Shown piece by piece: positions 34,182-43,860 of a stretch of DNA of 64,000 nt (position 1 is the first letter of the stretch; every line of letters starts with the position of its first letter). Source of the DNA: Candidatus Latescibacterota bacterium (GTDB lineage Bacteria; Latescibacterota; UBA2968); the NCBI GenBank assembly GCA_022823725.1, contig JAJEHL010000026.1:62001-126000 (forward strand). The letters are read 5' to 3'. The translations under genes and the position numbers were made by a program. The notes beneath the pieces were generated by a model. The model searched no databases. It was given only the letters and a program-made list of their open reading frames with translations, and was not told where the DNA came from.

Positions 34182-37100
34182 ATGATCCTTATAATAAACA
34201 CATTAACCCGCGGTATCACCACCGCATTGTGCATCATCCTCATCTCATCCCACCTCTGCGCGCAGGGGACCGAGGATGAAAACGCCCATTACGAACTCGC
34301 ACAGCGAATCTTCAGCGATGGCCTCTATGCCGATGCCGCGCGAGAATACAGGCAATTCATCATCAACTACCCCACCAGCAAGCGACTGCCCGATGCCATG
34401 CTGCGCGTTGGACAGGCGCTTGCCAGAGCCGAACAATACGACCGCGCACTCGAAGCCTTTCGGCAATTCATCGACCGCTACCCCACCCACATCGAAGTAG
34501 GCAGTGCAATGCGCGCACGCGCCAATGCGCTCAGCCAACTTGGAGAACACAGCCGAGCCGGCGCGGCCTATCGCGACGTACACGCGGCCTATCCCGCCTC
34601 GACAAACGCGCCCCAGGACCTCTTATCCGCTGGCGAGAACTACCACAAAGGCGGCGCCTTACCAGAAGCTGGCGCGGCCTTTCGCCAACTCACCGAACAA
34701 TATCCCAAATCGTCTATAGTCAACGAAGCCACCTTCAACCTGGGCAGAGTCTTACTCGAAGAATCGCGCACCGAAGAAGCCCTCGTACAATTTCGCACCC
34801 TCGCCGAACGTCCCGGTTCCGCAAAGCGCAAGCCCGACGCCCTCCTCGAAATGGGCAACATCGCCCTATCGCGCGACAACCTCTCGGAAGCAGAACGCAT
34901 CTTTGCAAACCTGCGCGCCAGATATCCCGCAACACTCGCCGCCCAGAACTCGCACCTCATCCTGGGCGCGTGGCACGCCGGCAAAAACGACTGGACAAGC
35001 GCTGAAAAAACCTATAACAACGCCCTTGTAAAAATACCGAACAACACCCGTCGCCAACAGGCCCTGTTGGGAAGTGCAAATGCAAAACGCAAACTCGGCA
35101 AAAGCGAAGGTGCGCTACAGCGCTATGCCTCATTTCTAAGAGCCTATCCCAAAAGCCCCTTCCACGCCCACGCCCTGATAGGCTATGGCCGCACATTTGC
35201 AGACCTGAAAAATTATCGCAACGCACTGGACGCCTTTAGAAATCTACAGGAAAAATATCCAGACGCAGACGTCAGCATCCAGGCTTATGGCGACATCGGA
35301 AACTTATGGCGCGCGCTTGGAACGCACCAAAAAGCATTGACAGCGTATCAAACATACCTCACGCGCATACAATCCCCTATCGAAAAAGCCAATGCGCGAC
35401 TGCAAATTGCACAAATATGCGAAGACCTGAACTGGTACGACCTCGCAGCCGAAAATTATCGCACCCTGATCAACAGCGCAATACCACACTACGCCTCCGA
35501 AGGTCAAATTGGCCTCGCACGCGTATTTGAAAAAAACGGACAAACCGCACTCGCCCTGCGAGAATATCGCACCTACATCAAAAATCACGGCGACGCCTCG
35601 CACGCCGAAACAGCGGAAACGCGCATCCAACTCCTCACCGAATACGGCACAGAGACCGACCGCGACCGCATCTATATCGACCTCCTTGCCGACCTGCCCG
35701 GCATCGCCGACGACCCACACACGCAATTCAAACTGGGCAAAACCCACCACAGCCAAAAACGCTACAACCGCGCAATCCCACACCTCGAAACCGCGCTATC
35801 AATCCAGGGAATACCCCCCCTGGCTTATGAACACATACTCGTCGAAGAAACACCCGAAACACCTGAAAACACACCATCAACCACATCAGATGACACACTC
35901 GCCCTTGCCGCCGAAGCCGCACGCGCAGCCGAAGCCGTCCTTGCATTGGCTAACAACGATACATCTGCATCAAACACACCCCCACCCAGCGACACACCTG
36001 ATAATGACACACCATCTCATGACGACACACCCATACCCGATGAATCAGCATTCGCCAACGCCCCCGCCTGGACACCTGAAGCCTATTATCTCCTTGGCAA
36101 CAGCTACTTAAAACAGGCGCGCAGAGCCACCCTCGAAAACAAATCCCCAGACGAATGGCAAAACAAGGGCCTCACAACACTCAAAATACTCGTCAAAATA
36201 TTCCCCGACAACGACCGTGCGAAAAACGCCGCACTCGCCGTCATACACACAGAAACAGCCCACATACAACCCGACACCCTGCGCGCACAAACGCGCCTGA
36301 GTGCCTATCGCGCATATCGCAAAACACATCCCAACAGCCCCGATTTGCTCTTGCGAATCGCCGACGCCCATTTCGCCAACACCCATATCGACAGCGCCCT
36401 CAGCCTGTACCTCCAGATAGAAAAAAAAGCCATTGATCCCACACTCAAAGAAAAAGCCGCCTATCGCATCGGCGTGTGTCGGGCCAGGCAACAACAACAC
36501 GTACGCGCCGAAGAAACCCTGAAAAACTTCCTCTTCAACTATCCGCAGAGTGATCTATTACCACACGCGCAATTTCAACTGGGTCGCATACTCCTCGACC
36601 GGGAATTTTACGCCAGCGCTGCCGAAGCATTCTCCGAACTCCTCTCTGCATCCCCAACGCTCGCACTCCAGCGATCTGCCCGCTCGCTATTGGCAGAAAG
36701 CTACCACCGCACAGGCAACTATCAACGCGCCATAGAAATAGACGAAAGCCTGATCACCCACAACACCACCCCTCAATTATTGCGACGCCTCGCCCAATCC
36801 TATGCCCACAACAACCAGCGCGACAAAGCCATCACAACTTATAACATGTACCTCCGCAAATATCCACAAGCACCCGACGCCGACAGCATCGCCTACACAC
36901 GCGCCGAACACCTGACATCTCTCAACCGCACATCAGAAGCCCTCGCCGCCTTCCGCGAATTCTCCAAAAAATATCCCAGCAGCCCGCTCGGCACACAGGC
37001 AGATCAAGCTGTGGGCGACATCCTCTTTCAAACGGAAAAATACGCCCAGGCCATCACCGCGTACCGGCGCGTACCAGAACCCGCGCGCAACGAAACCATG

Positions 37101-38069
37101 GCCGCCCGCGAAGTCTTGAGCCTATACCGCCTCCGGCGCATTGGCGAAGCCAACAAAGCCGCGGGCCAATTCAAAAAAACCTATAAAACAGCAACCGAAT
37201 GGCTCGCCCGTTTCGAAGTCGAAAAAGGCAGATATCAACTCGCCGTCAGAAATCCCAAAAAAGCGCGACAAATTTTTGAAGACATCTCAAAAAAATACGC
37301 CGCCACCGAAGCAGCGGCCGACGCGCGTTATTACATCATCCGCGCCTACCACAACGAAGGACCCGACAAAGACGGCAACAACGAGCCCTATCTCAACGCA
37401 CTCACCGCATTCATAAAAAATTATCCCGACAGCCCGCACTGGGTAGATGCCAATATCGAACTCGCCGAATTTTGGGAACGCAACGAAGAATACAACCTCT
37501 CTGCACGCGCGTATCGCAACGCCATTGAAAAAGGCGTCGCCCAATCCAAAAAACCCGACGTCCTCCACAAACTCGCAAAAAATTACAGCAACCTCAACGC
37601 ATACGACCTCGCCATCAACTTTGCGCGCCAGCTCATCCGAGAATTTCCCCAGAACCGTCTCGCCCTGAGCGCCCGCATCGACATCGGCACCATTTACCTG
37701 CCCAACAAAGGCGACCACGAACAAGCCATCGCAGAACTTCGGCCCCTGCTCAAAATCGTGACCGTGGAAGACGAAAAAGCCAGCATCCAGTATGCCATCG
37801 CAGAAAATTATTTTGAAATGGGCGACTATGCCAACGCACTCCGTGAATTTTTGATCTTGCGCTACAACCAGAACGCGAGACCGATGTGGATCGTATCCGC
37901 ACAAATGAAAGCAGCAGAATGCTATGCGGCACAGAACAACATCGAACAAGCCATACAAGAACTCGAAGCCATAAAACGCAGCCACGGCGTGGCCAGCATG
38001 TACGGCATTGGCGCGGAAGAAGTCATTCAAAAAATAAAAACACAGTCTGAATCAGGATTTACAAGATGA
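34182..38069 (+). CDS. large periplasmic TPR-repeat protein
   Basis: 1295 residues from the ATG at 34182, chosen because a signal peptide follows (MILIINTLTRGITTALCIIL, ISSHLCAQG); the upstream frame reads repeats. The body is a chain of TPR units of the BamD/YbgF-like type (AAREYRQFIINYPTSKRLPD, AMLRVGQALARAEQYDRALE), about 25-30 in all, broken near residues 560-625 by a Thr/Pro/Asp-rich linker (TPPPSDTPDNDTPSHDDTPI). It is probably a periplasmic scaffold for envelope assembly or polysaccharide export. No catalytic domain is seen. It lies ahead of a sigma-54 regulator gene. Confidence 0.9.
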   Translation: MILIINTLTRGITTALCIILISSHLCAQGTEDENAHYELAQRIFSDGLYADAAREYRQFIINYPTSKRLPDAMLRVGQALARAEQYDRALEAFRQFIDRYPTHIEVGSAMRARANALSQLGEHSRAGAAYRDVHAAYPASTNAPQDLLSAGENYHKGGALPEAGAAFRQLTEQYPKSSIVNEATFNLGRVLLEESRTEEALVQFRTLAERPGSAKRKPDALLEMGNIALSRDNLSEAERIFANLRARYPATLAAQNSHLILGAWHAGKNDWTSAEKTYNNALVKIPNNTRRQQALLGSANAKRKLGKSEGALQRYASFLRAYPKSPFHAHALIGYGRTFADLKNYRNALDAFRNLQEKYPDADVSIQAYGDIGNLWRALGTHQKALTAYQTYLTRIQSPIEKANARLQIAQICEDLNWYDLAAENYRTLINSAIPHYASEGQIGLARVFEKNGQTALALREYRTYIKNHGDASHAETAETRIQLLTEYGTETDRDRIYIDLLADLPGIADDPHTQFKLGKTHHSQKRYNRAIPHLETALSIQGIPPLAYEHILVEETPETPENTPSTTSDDTLALAAEAARAAEAVLALANNDTSASNTPPPSDTPDNDTPSHDDTPIPDESAFANAPAWTPEAYYLLGNSYLKQARRATLENKSPDEWQNKGLTTLKILVKIFPDNDRAKNAALAVIHTETAHIQPDTLRAQTRLSAYRAYRKTHPNSPDLLLRIADAHFANTHIDSALSLYLQIEKKAIDPTLKEKAAYRIGVCRARQQQHVRAEETLKNFLFNYPQSDLLPHAQFQLGRILLDREFYASAAEAFSELLSASPTLALQRSARSLLAESYHRTGNYQRAIEIDESLITHNTTPQLLRRLAQSYAHNNQRDKAITTYNMYLRKYPQAPDADSIAYTRAEHLTSLNRTSEALAAFREFSKKYPSSPLGTQADQAVGDILFQTEKYAQAITAYRRVPEPARNETMAAREVLSLYRLRRIGEANKAAGQFKKTYKTATEWLARFEVEKGRYQLAVRNPKKARQIFEDISKKYAATEAAADARYYIIRAYHNEGPDKDGNNEPYLNALTAFIKNYPDSPHWVDANIELAEFWERNEEYNLSARAYRNAIEKGVAQSKKPDVLHKLAKNYSNLNAYDLAINFARQLIREFPQNRLALSARIDIGTIYLPNKGDHEQAIAELRPLLKIVTVEDEKASIQYAIAENYFEMGDYANALREFLILRYNQNARPMWIVSAQMKAAECYAAQNNIEQAIQELEAIKRSHGVASMYGIGAEEVIQKIKTQSESGFTR

Positions 38070-38176
38070 AAGGATGAACAGGATAAAGGCAAAAACCAGG
38101 ATCAAAAGCAAAACCTTCTGGATCGCGGCTACAAACCTGCCGCGATGACAGACAAAATCACTAACCATATTATATT
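38070..38176. repeat. ATCGCGGC palindrome
   Basis: A cagga-type tract follows the TPR gene's stop. A complete palindrome occupies 38111-38149. An AT-rich stretch (ccatattatatt) lies right before the next ATG. Confidence 0.85.
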
Positions 38177-39694
38177 ATGTCAACCGACCAAAAAGAAGCC
38201 CTCATCATCGTCGATCAGCCCACCGAACTGGGCCGGGACCTGCGCGTCGAACTCGAAGAACTCGGCTGGCAAACCCTCGTCACCAACAGCGCGAGACCCG
38301 CCAGAAAACTGATCTCTGAAAACCCGTTTGACCTGCTCATCCTGGACGAAACCACATTGCCCGAAGTGCAACTCGCCGACATATTATCTGAGCAACCTGA
38401 AAAAATCCCCATCTTCGTCATCACCACACAGGACGGCACGCAACTCCAAACAGCCCCCGCATTAGACCCCGATGCCCTGCTCTCCTATCCCCTCATCCCC
38501 GCAGAATTGCGGGACGCCCTGACGCAAAAACGCACCCTACCCGACACCGACATCCTCGGCCGCTCAGACGCCATGCAACAAATCCGGGAAAGCGTGGCTC
38601 AAATCGCGCCCACCCCCGTCAGCGTCCTCATCACAGGAGAAAGCGGCTCCGGAAAAAACCTCATCGCCGAAGCCATCCACCGGCAAAGCGCGCGCAACCG
38701 CGAACCCTTTCTCGTCATCAACTGCGGCGCAATCCCCGAAACCCTTCTCGAAAGCGAACTCTTCGGCCATGAAAAAGGCGCATTTACCGACGCGCGCACG
38801 CAGCGATCTGGCATCTTTGAAGCCGCCAACCGCGGCACCGTCTTCCTCGACGAAATCGGCGAAATGTCCCTCTCTGCACAGGTGCGCTTATTGCGCGTCC
38901 TCGACGCCAAAGAAGTCACCCGCCTGGGCAGCACCGCCCCAATCGCCGTTGACGTCCGCGTCATAGCCGCCACCAATCGCAACCTGCAACAAGCCGTTGC
39001 CGAAGGCAAATTCAGGCAAGACCTCTACCAGCGCCTTCGCGTCATCGAAATCGAAATGCCCCCATTGCGCGCTCACCCACAGGACATCTCCCTCATCGCG
39101 CAAAACATCATCCAAAAACAAAGCGACGAACTCCGCATGCCCCCCATAGCATTTGCGCCCGACGCAATGAACGCACTCCAGCAATACCACTGGCCGGGCA
39201 ATGTCCGGGAACTCATCAACCTCATCGAACGCCTCATGGTGCTATCCAAAACCCGACACATAACCGCCGCAGACCTCGCGCAACACCTCGCCACAACCCC
39301 GGTGACAGAACCCTCTTATCTCCCTGTCCTCGCGGGCAAAACACCTGCGGAATCCGATCGCGACCTCCTCTACTGGGCAATACTCGAAGTCGCCAAAGAC
39401 GTCAAAGAACTCAAAGCCTATCTCATGCAAAGCATGCAAACATCGTCCCCGCCATCGCTACCCGTCCCCATCTATGACGCACCCATAGAAGAAACGGAAA
39501 TCAAAGAAACCGAAGTAGGAGCAGGTTTAAAACCTGCCCCTACCGAAAAGGACATACGCCCCTTGCGAGAACTCGAACGCGAAGCCATCGCCAATGCCCT
39601 GCGCGTAACCGGCGGGCACCGAGAACGCACCGCAAAACTACTGGGCATGGCCGTGCGCACCCTCTACCGCAAAATTGATCAATACGATTTGTGA
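38177..39694 (+). CDS. sigma-54-dependent Fis-family response regulator
   Basis: 505 residues, NtrC plan. The receiver domain spans about 1-115 with a possible phospho-acceptor Asp57 (DLLILDETTLP). The AAA+ domain has Walker A GESGSGKN (154-161), Walker B TVFLDEIGEM, and the sigma-54 contact loop GAFTDA (201-206), where GAFTGA is usual. The Fis-type helix-turn-helix ends the protein (ALRVTGGHRERTAKLLGMAV, RTLYRKI). Between them, about residues 446-457, VGAGLKPAPT is encoded by an intergenic-type palindrome inserted in frame (39515-39543). It would activate sigma-54 promoters; target unknown. No sensor kinase gene is adjacent. Confidence 0.93.
   Translation: MSTDQKEALIIVDQPTELGRDLRVELEELGWQTLVTNSARPARKLISENPFDLLILDETTLPEVQLADILSEQPEKIPIFVITTQDGTQLQTAPALDPDALLSYPLIPAELRDALTQKRTLPDTDILGRSDAMQQIRESVAQIAPTPVSVLITGESGSGKNLIAEAIHRQSARNREPFLVINCGAIPETLLESELFGHEKGAFTDARTQRSGIFEAANRGTVFLDEIGEMSLSAQVRLLRVLDAKEVTRLGSTAPIAVDVRVIAATNRNLQQAVAEGKFRQDLYQRLRVIEIEMPPLRAHPQDISLIAQNIIQKQSDELRMPPIAFAPDAMNALQQYHWPGNVRELINLIERLMVLSKTRHITAADLAQHLATTPVTEPSYLPVLAGKTPAESDRDLLYWAILEVAKDVKELKAYLMQSMQTSSPPSLPVPIYDAPIEETEIKETEVGAGLKPAPTEKDIRPLRELEREAIANALRVTGGHRERTAKLLGMAVRTLYRKIDQYDL
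39515..39543. repeat. palindromic repeat inserted in coding sequence
   Basis: Arms GTAGGAGCAGGTTT and AAACCTGCCCCTAC. It is the same family as the copies at 2620-2641 and about 258-281. It lies in frame in the linker of the sigma-54 regulator. Confidence 0.85.
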
Positions 39695-39937
39695 AAAGCG
39701 ATCAAAAAAACCTTCTGGATCGCGGCTTAAACCCTGCCTGCCCCTGTATGCTTAAAGCAGGGGCCGCGATGACAAAAATACGAGCCTGCCCCGTAGTGAT
39801 TCTATACGGGGTCACGCCTGCATGCTTTAAGCAGGCGTCCAGGGGAGGGGTCCGATTTTCGGAACCATCCAACAGGGTCGCGGGTCTAATCGTCGAAAAT
39901 AGAAACTGCATAACCCAACAAAAAAGGAGTACCCGCC
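39695..39937. repeat. nested palindrome and composite repeat
   Basis: 39708-39773 is an ATCGCGGC palindrome with a TGCCCCTGT/AGCAGGGG hairpin in its loop. A CCCCGTA/TACGGGG hairpin and an aagcaggcgtcc piece follow (about 39786-39842). 39843-39920 has no feature; AAGGAG of htrA follows. Confidence 0.85.
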
Positions 39938-41416
<1,479 letters not shown>

Positions 41417-41426
41417 GGACCCTATA

Positions 41427-42557
41427 ATGAGCACCTCTGAAGCGCGGCTCATGATAGCCGCCAGCGAAACCGACGCCGACATGTATTACGCCACGCGCTT
41501 TCTCGCGCCCGACCCCTTTATCTTCTTTCAAATCGGCGCAAAAAAACACCTCCTCATGTCCGACCTGGAACGCGACCGCGCGCGCGATCAAGCCCAGGTC
41601 GATCACGTCCTCTCCCTATCCGAATACCAGAAAAAAGCAAAAAAAAACGACACCGACGAAGAACCCTCTCAAATCGATGCCTTAAATGAAGTACTACAGG
41701 AAAAAAATATCACCCACCTGAACGTCCCCCGCGCCTTTGCCATCGCCACGGCAGACGACCTGCGCGAACGCGGCTACACAGTGGCATTTCCCGAAGGCGC
41801 GTATTGGCCCGACCGGGAAATCAAAACCCCCGATGAAATCGAACACATCCGCGAAGCACAACAACACACCGAAGCCGCAATGGACGCCGCCATAACCCTC
41901 ATCCGCAACTCGGAAATCCGCGGCGACCTCCTCTACCACAACGGCGAACCCCTCACCTCGGAAACCGTCAAACGCGAAATAAAATTTCTCCTCCTCGAAC
42001 GCGACTACACAGCCGGCCACACCATCGTCGCCTGCGGCGATCAAGCCTGTGACCCCCACAACGAAGGCACCGGACCCCTGCACGCGCACCAATCCATCAT
42101 CATCGACATCTTCCCGCGCTCAAACACCACCGGCTACTTCGCCGACCTCACCCGCACCGTCGTCAAAGGCGACCCCTCTGCCGACCTCCAGAACATCTAC
42201 GACGCAGTACTCGCCGGACAAAACCTCGTCCTCGACAGCATCCGCGCAGACGCAGACAGCCAGGCCATCCACCGATCACTCACAGAACTCTTTGAAAACC
42301 GCAACTTTGAAACCGGCAACACAGACGGTCGCATGCAGGGCTTCTTCCACGGCACGGGCCACGGCCTGGGCCTTGAAATCCACGAACCCCCGCGCATCGG
42401 CAAAACCCCGGGAAATCTCCGCGCCGGACACATCGTCACCATCGAACCCGGCCTCTACTACCCCGGACGCGGCGCCGTACGCATCGAAGACCTCGGGGTC
42501 GTCACCGAAGACGGACTCGAAAACTTAACCACCTATCCGAAATTCTTAACTGTCTGA
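41427..42557 (+). CDS. M24 family Xaa-Pro aminopeptidase
   Basis: 376 residues. The N-terminal creatinase-like domain is short (about 1-130). The pita-bread domain has all five metal ligands: D227 (IIIDIFPR), D240 (GYFADLTRTV), H312 (GTGHGLGLEIHEPP), E340 (IVTIEPGLYYPG) and E354 (VRIEDLGVV). It should remove N-terminal residues preceding proline, in the cytoplasm (no signal peptide). AAGGA precedes the ATG, 11 bp after htrA; the two look co-transcribed. Confidence 0.92.
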   Translation: MSTSEARLMIAASETDADMYYATRFLAPDPFIFFQIGAKKHLLMSDLERDRARDQAQVDHVLSLSEYQKKAKKNDTDEEPSQIDALNEVLQEKNITHLNVPRAFAIATADDLRERGYTVAFPEGAYWPDREIKTPDEIEHIREAQQHTEAAMDAAITLIRNSEIRGDLLYHNGEPLTSETVKREIKFLLLERDYTAGHTIVACGDQACDPHNEGTGPLHAHQSIIIDIFPRSNTTGYFADLTRTVVKGDPSADLQNIYDAVLAGQNLVLDSIRADADSQAIHRSLTELFENRNFETGNTDGRMQGFFHGTGHGLGLEIHEPPRIGKTPGNLRAGHIVTIEPGLYYPGRGAVRIEDLGVVTEDGLENLTTYPKFLTV

Positions 42558-42743
42558 AGCAGGATTTACAGAGCCTGCACTGGAATGATTCTATCCAGTG
42601 ATTATAGGATGGGCAGGATAAAGGCAAAAACCAGGATCAAAAGCAAAACCTCTGGATCGCGGCTAAAACCCTGCCTGCCCCTGTATGCTTAAAGCAGGGG
42701 CCGCGATGACACTTCATCCTTCATCCTTCACACTTCACTCTTC
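42558..42743. repeat. repeat cluster with nested palindrome
   Basis: Contains a CACTGGA/TCCAGTG hairpin (about 42577-42600), cagga tracts, an ATCGCGGC palindrome with a nested TGCCCCTGT/AGCAGGGG hairpin (42646-42710) and a cttcatcc/cacttc tract. The convergent genes on both sides have no separate terminator that I can see. Confidence 0.85.
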
Positions 42744-43664
42744 TCATGCCCTCGGATGAAACGTCCGATGCACCTCCTTCAAATACTCCCGATCCACATG
42801 CGTATAAATCTGCGTCGTTGAAATATCCGCATGCCCCAGCATCTCCTGCACCGCCCGCAAATCCGCGCCACCCTCCAGCAAATGCGTCGCAAAAGAATGC
42901 CGCAGCGTATGCGGACTCACCTTCTTCTCCAACCCCGCTATCACCACGTATTGCCGCAACACCTTCCACACACCCATCCGCGACAACGGACCACCGCGAA
43001 AATTCAAAAACACCTCAACCCCGGTATGGGGCTTAACCAGACCGGGACGCACCGCATCCAAATACTCAGTCACCCACGCAACACCCTCTGACCCAATCGG
43101 CACCACCCGCTCGCGCCCGCCCTTGCCCAGCACCCGAATCACCTCCACATCAAACAACAAATCCACCTGCGACAACCCGATCAACTCCGACACCCGCAAC
43201 CCCGCCCCATAAAGCATCTCTATAAGCGCGCGATCCCGCAATCCCAGCGGCGTCTCCACATCCGGCGCCAGCATCAACCGCTCAACCTCGTAAATATTCA
43301 GCACCGAAGGCAACTTCCGCCCCAACCTCGGCGGCTTCACATGCTCCGTCGGATCCCGGCGCGCCAGCCCCTCCCCCATCAAAAACCTGTGAAACATCCG
43401 CACCGCCGTCAAATTCCGCGCCACACTCGACGCCTCCAGCCCCATCTCCGAAAGCAAATTCAACAGCGCGGACACCTCCGCCTGAGAAATCGCATCCGGC
43501 GCATTGATCCCCAAATCCGTCAGCAGCGTCAAATACCGGCTCAAATCGCGCTGGTATGCACTTGCCGTATTATCCGCCAACCCGCGCTCCAGCGTCACAG
43601 AATCGAGAAACCACTGCAACGCGCGTTCCAGTTCCGGGGCAATTTGTATCTGGTCTATAGACAT
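42744..43664 (-). CDS. xerD: tyrosine recombinase XerD
   Basis: 306 residues. N-terminal SAM-like domain (about 10-110) and catalytic domain with R157 (GAGLRVSEL), K181 (GKGGRERVVP), H252 and R255 (SPHTLRHSFATHLLEGGADL), H278 (LGHADISTTQ) and Tyr287 (IYTHV). The order and length fit XerD/XerC, which resolve chromosome dimers at dif; the match to XerD is by overall resemblance. It follows uvrC on the same strand. No dif site was recognised here. Confidence 0.9.
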   Translation of the reverse strand: MSIDQIQIAPELERALQWFLDSVTLERGLADNTASAYQRDLSRYLTLLTDLGINAPDAISQAEVSALLNLLSEMGLEASSVARNLTAVRMFHRFLMGEGLARRDPTEHVKPPRLGRKLPSVLNIYEVERLMLAPDVETPLGLRDRALIEMLYGAGLRVSELIGLSQVDLLFDVEVIRVLGKGGRERVVPIGSEGVAWVTEYLDAVRPGLVKPHTGVEVFLNFRGGPLSRMGVWKVLRQYVVIAGLEKKVSPHTLRHSFATHLLEGGADLRAVQEMLGHADISTTQIYTHVDREYLKEVHRTFHPRA

Positions 43665-43796
43665 GGTGTATCACCATCGAAAAACGGGCGAGGCATGCCT
43701 CGCCCCTACATTTTTTTCAACCCCTCACAAATCACCTCCGCCAGTTTCAGCCCCACCCCATCTTTTTCAACCCCTCACAAATCACCTCCGCCAGTT
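43665..43796. repeat. palindrome and tandem repeat units downstream of uvrC
   Basis: A GCATGC-centred palindrome (43686-43709) lies next to the first two units of a 50-bp tandem repeat (43711-43760, 43761-43810), which arose from the uvrC 3' end. Confidence 0.9.
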
Positions 43797-43860
43797 TCAG
43801 CCCCACCCCACCTTTTTCAACCCCTCACAAATCACCTCCGCCAGTTTCAGCCCCACCCCA
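43711..43860. repeat. 50-bp tandem repeat, three copies, at uvrC 3' end
   Basis: Units at 43711-43760, 43761-43810 and 43811-43860 differ at one or two bases near the junction. The unit encodes VGLKLAEVICEGLKK. Because 50 is not a multiple of 3, the current reading frame leaves the coding phase in the second unit and stops at 43797. A single-copy gene would end GLKKM at the TAG at about 43707-43709. Confidence 0.93.
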
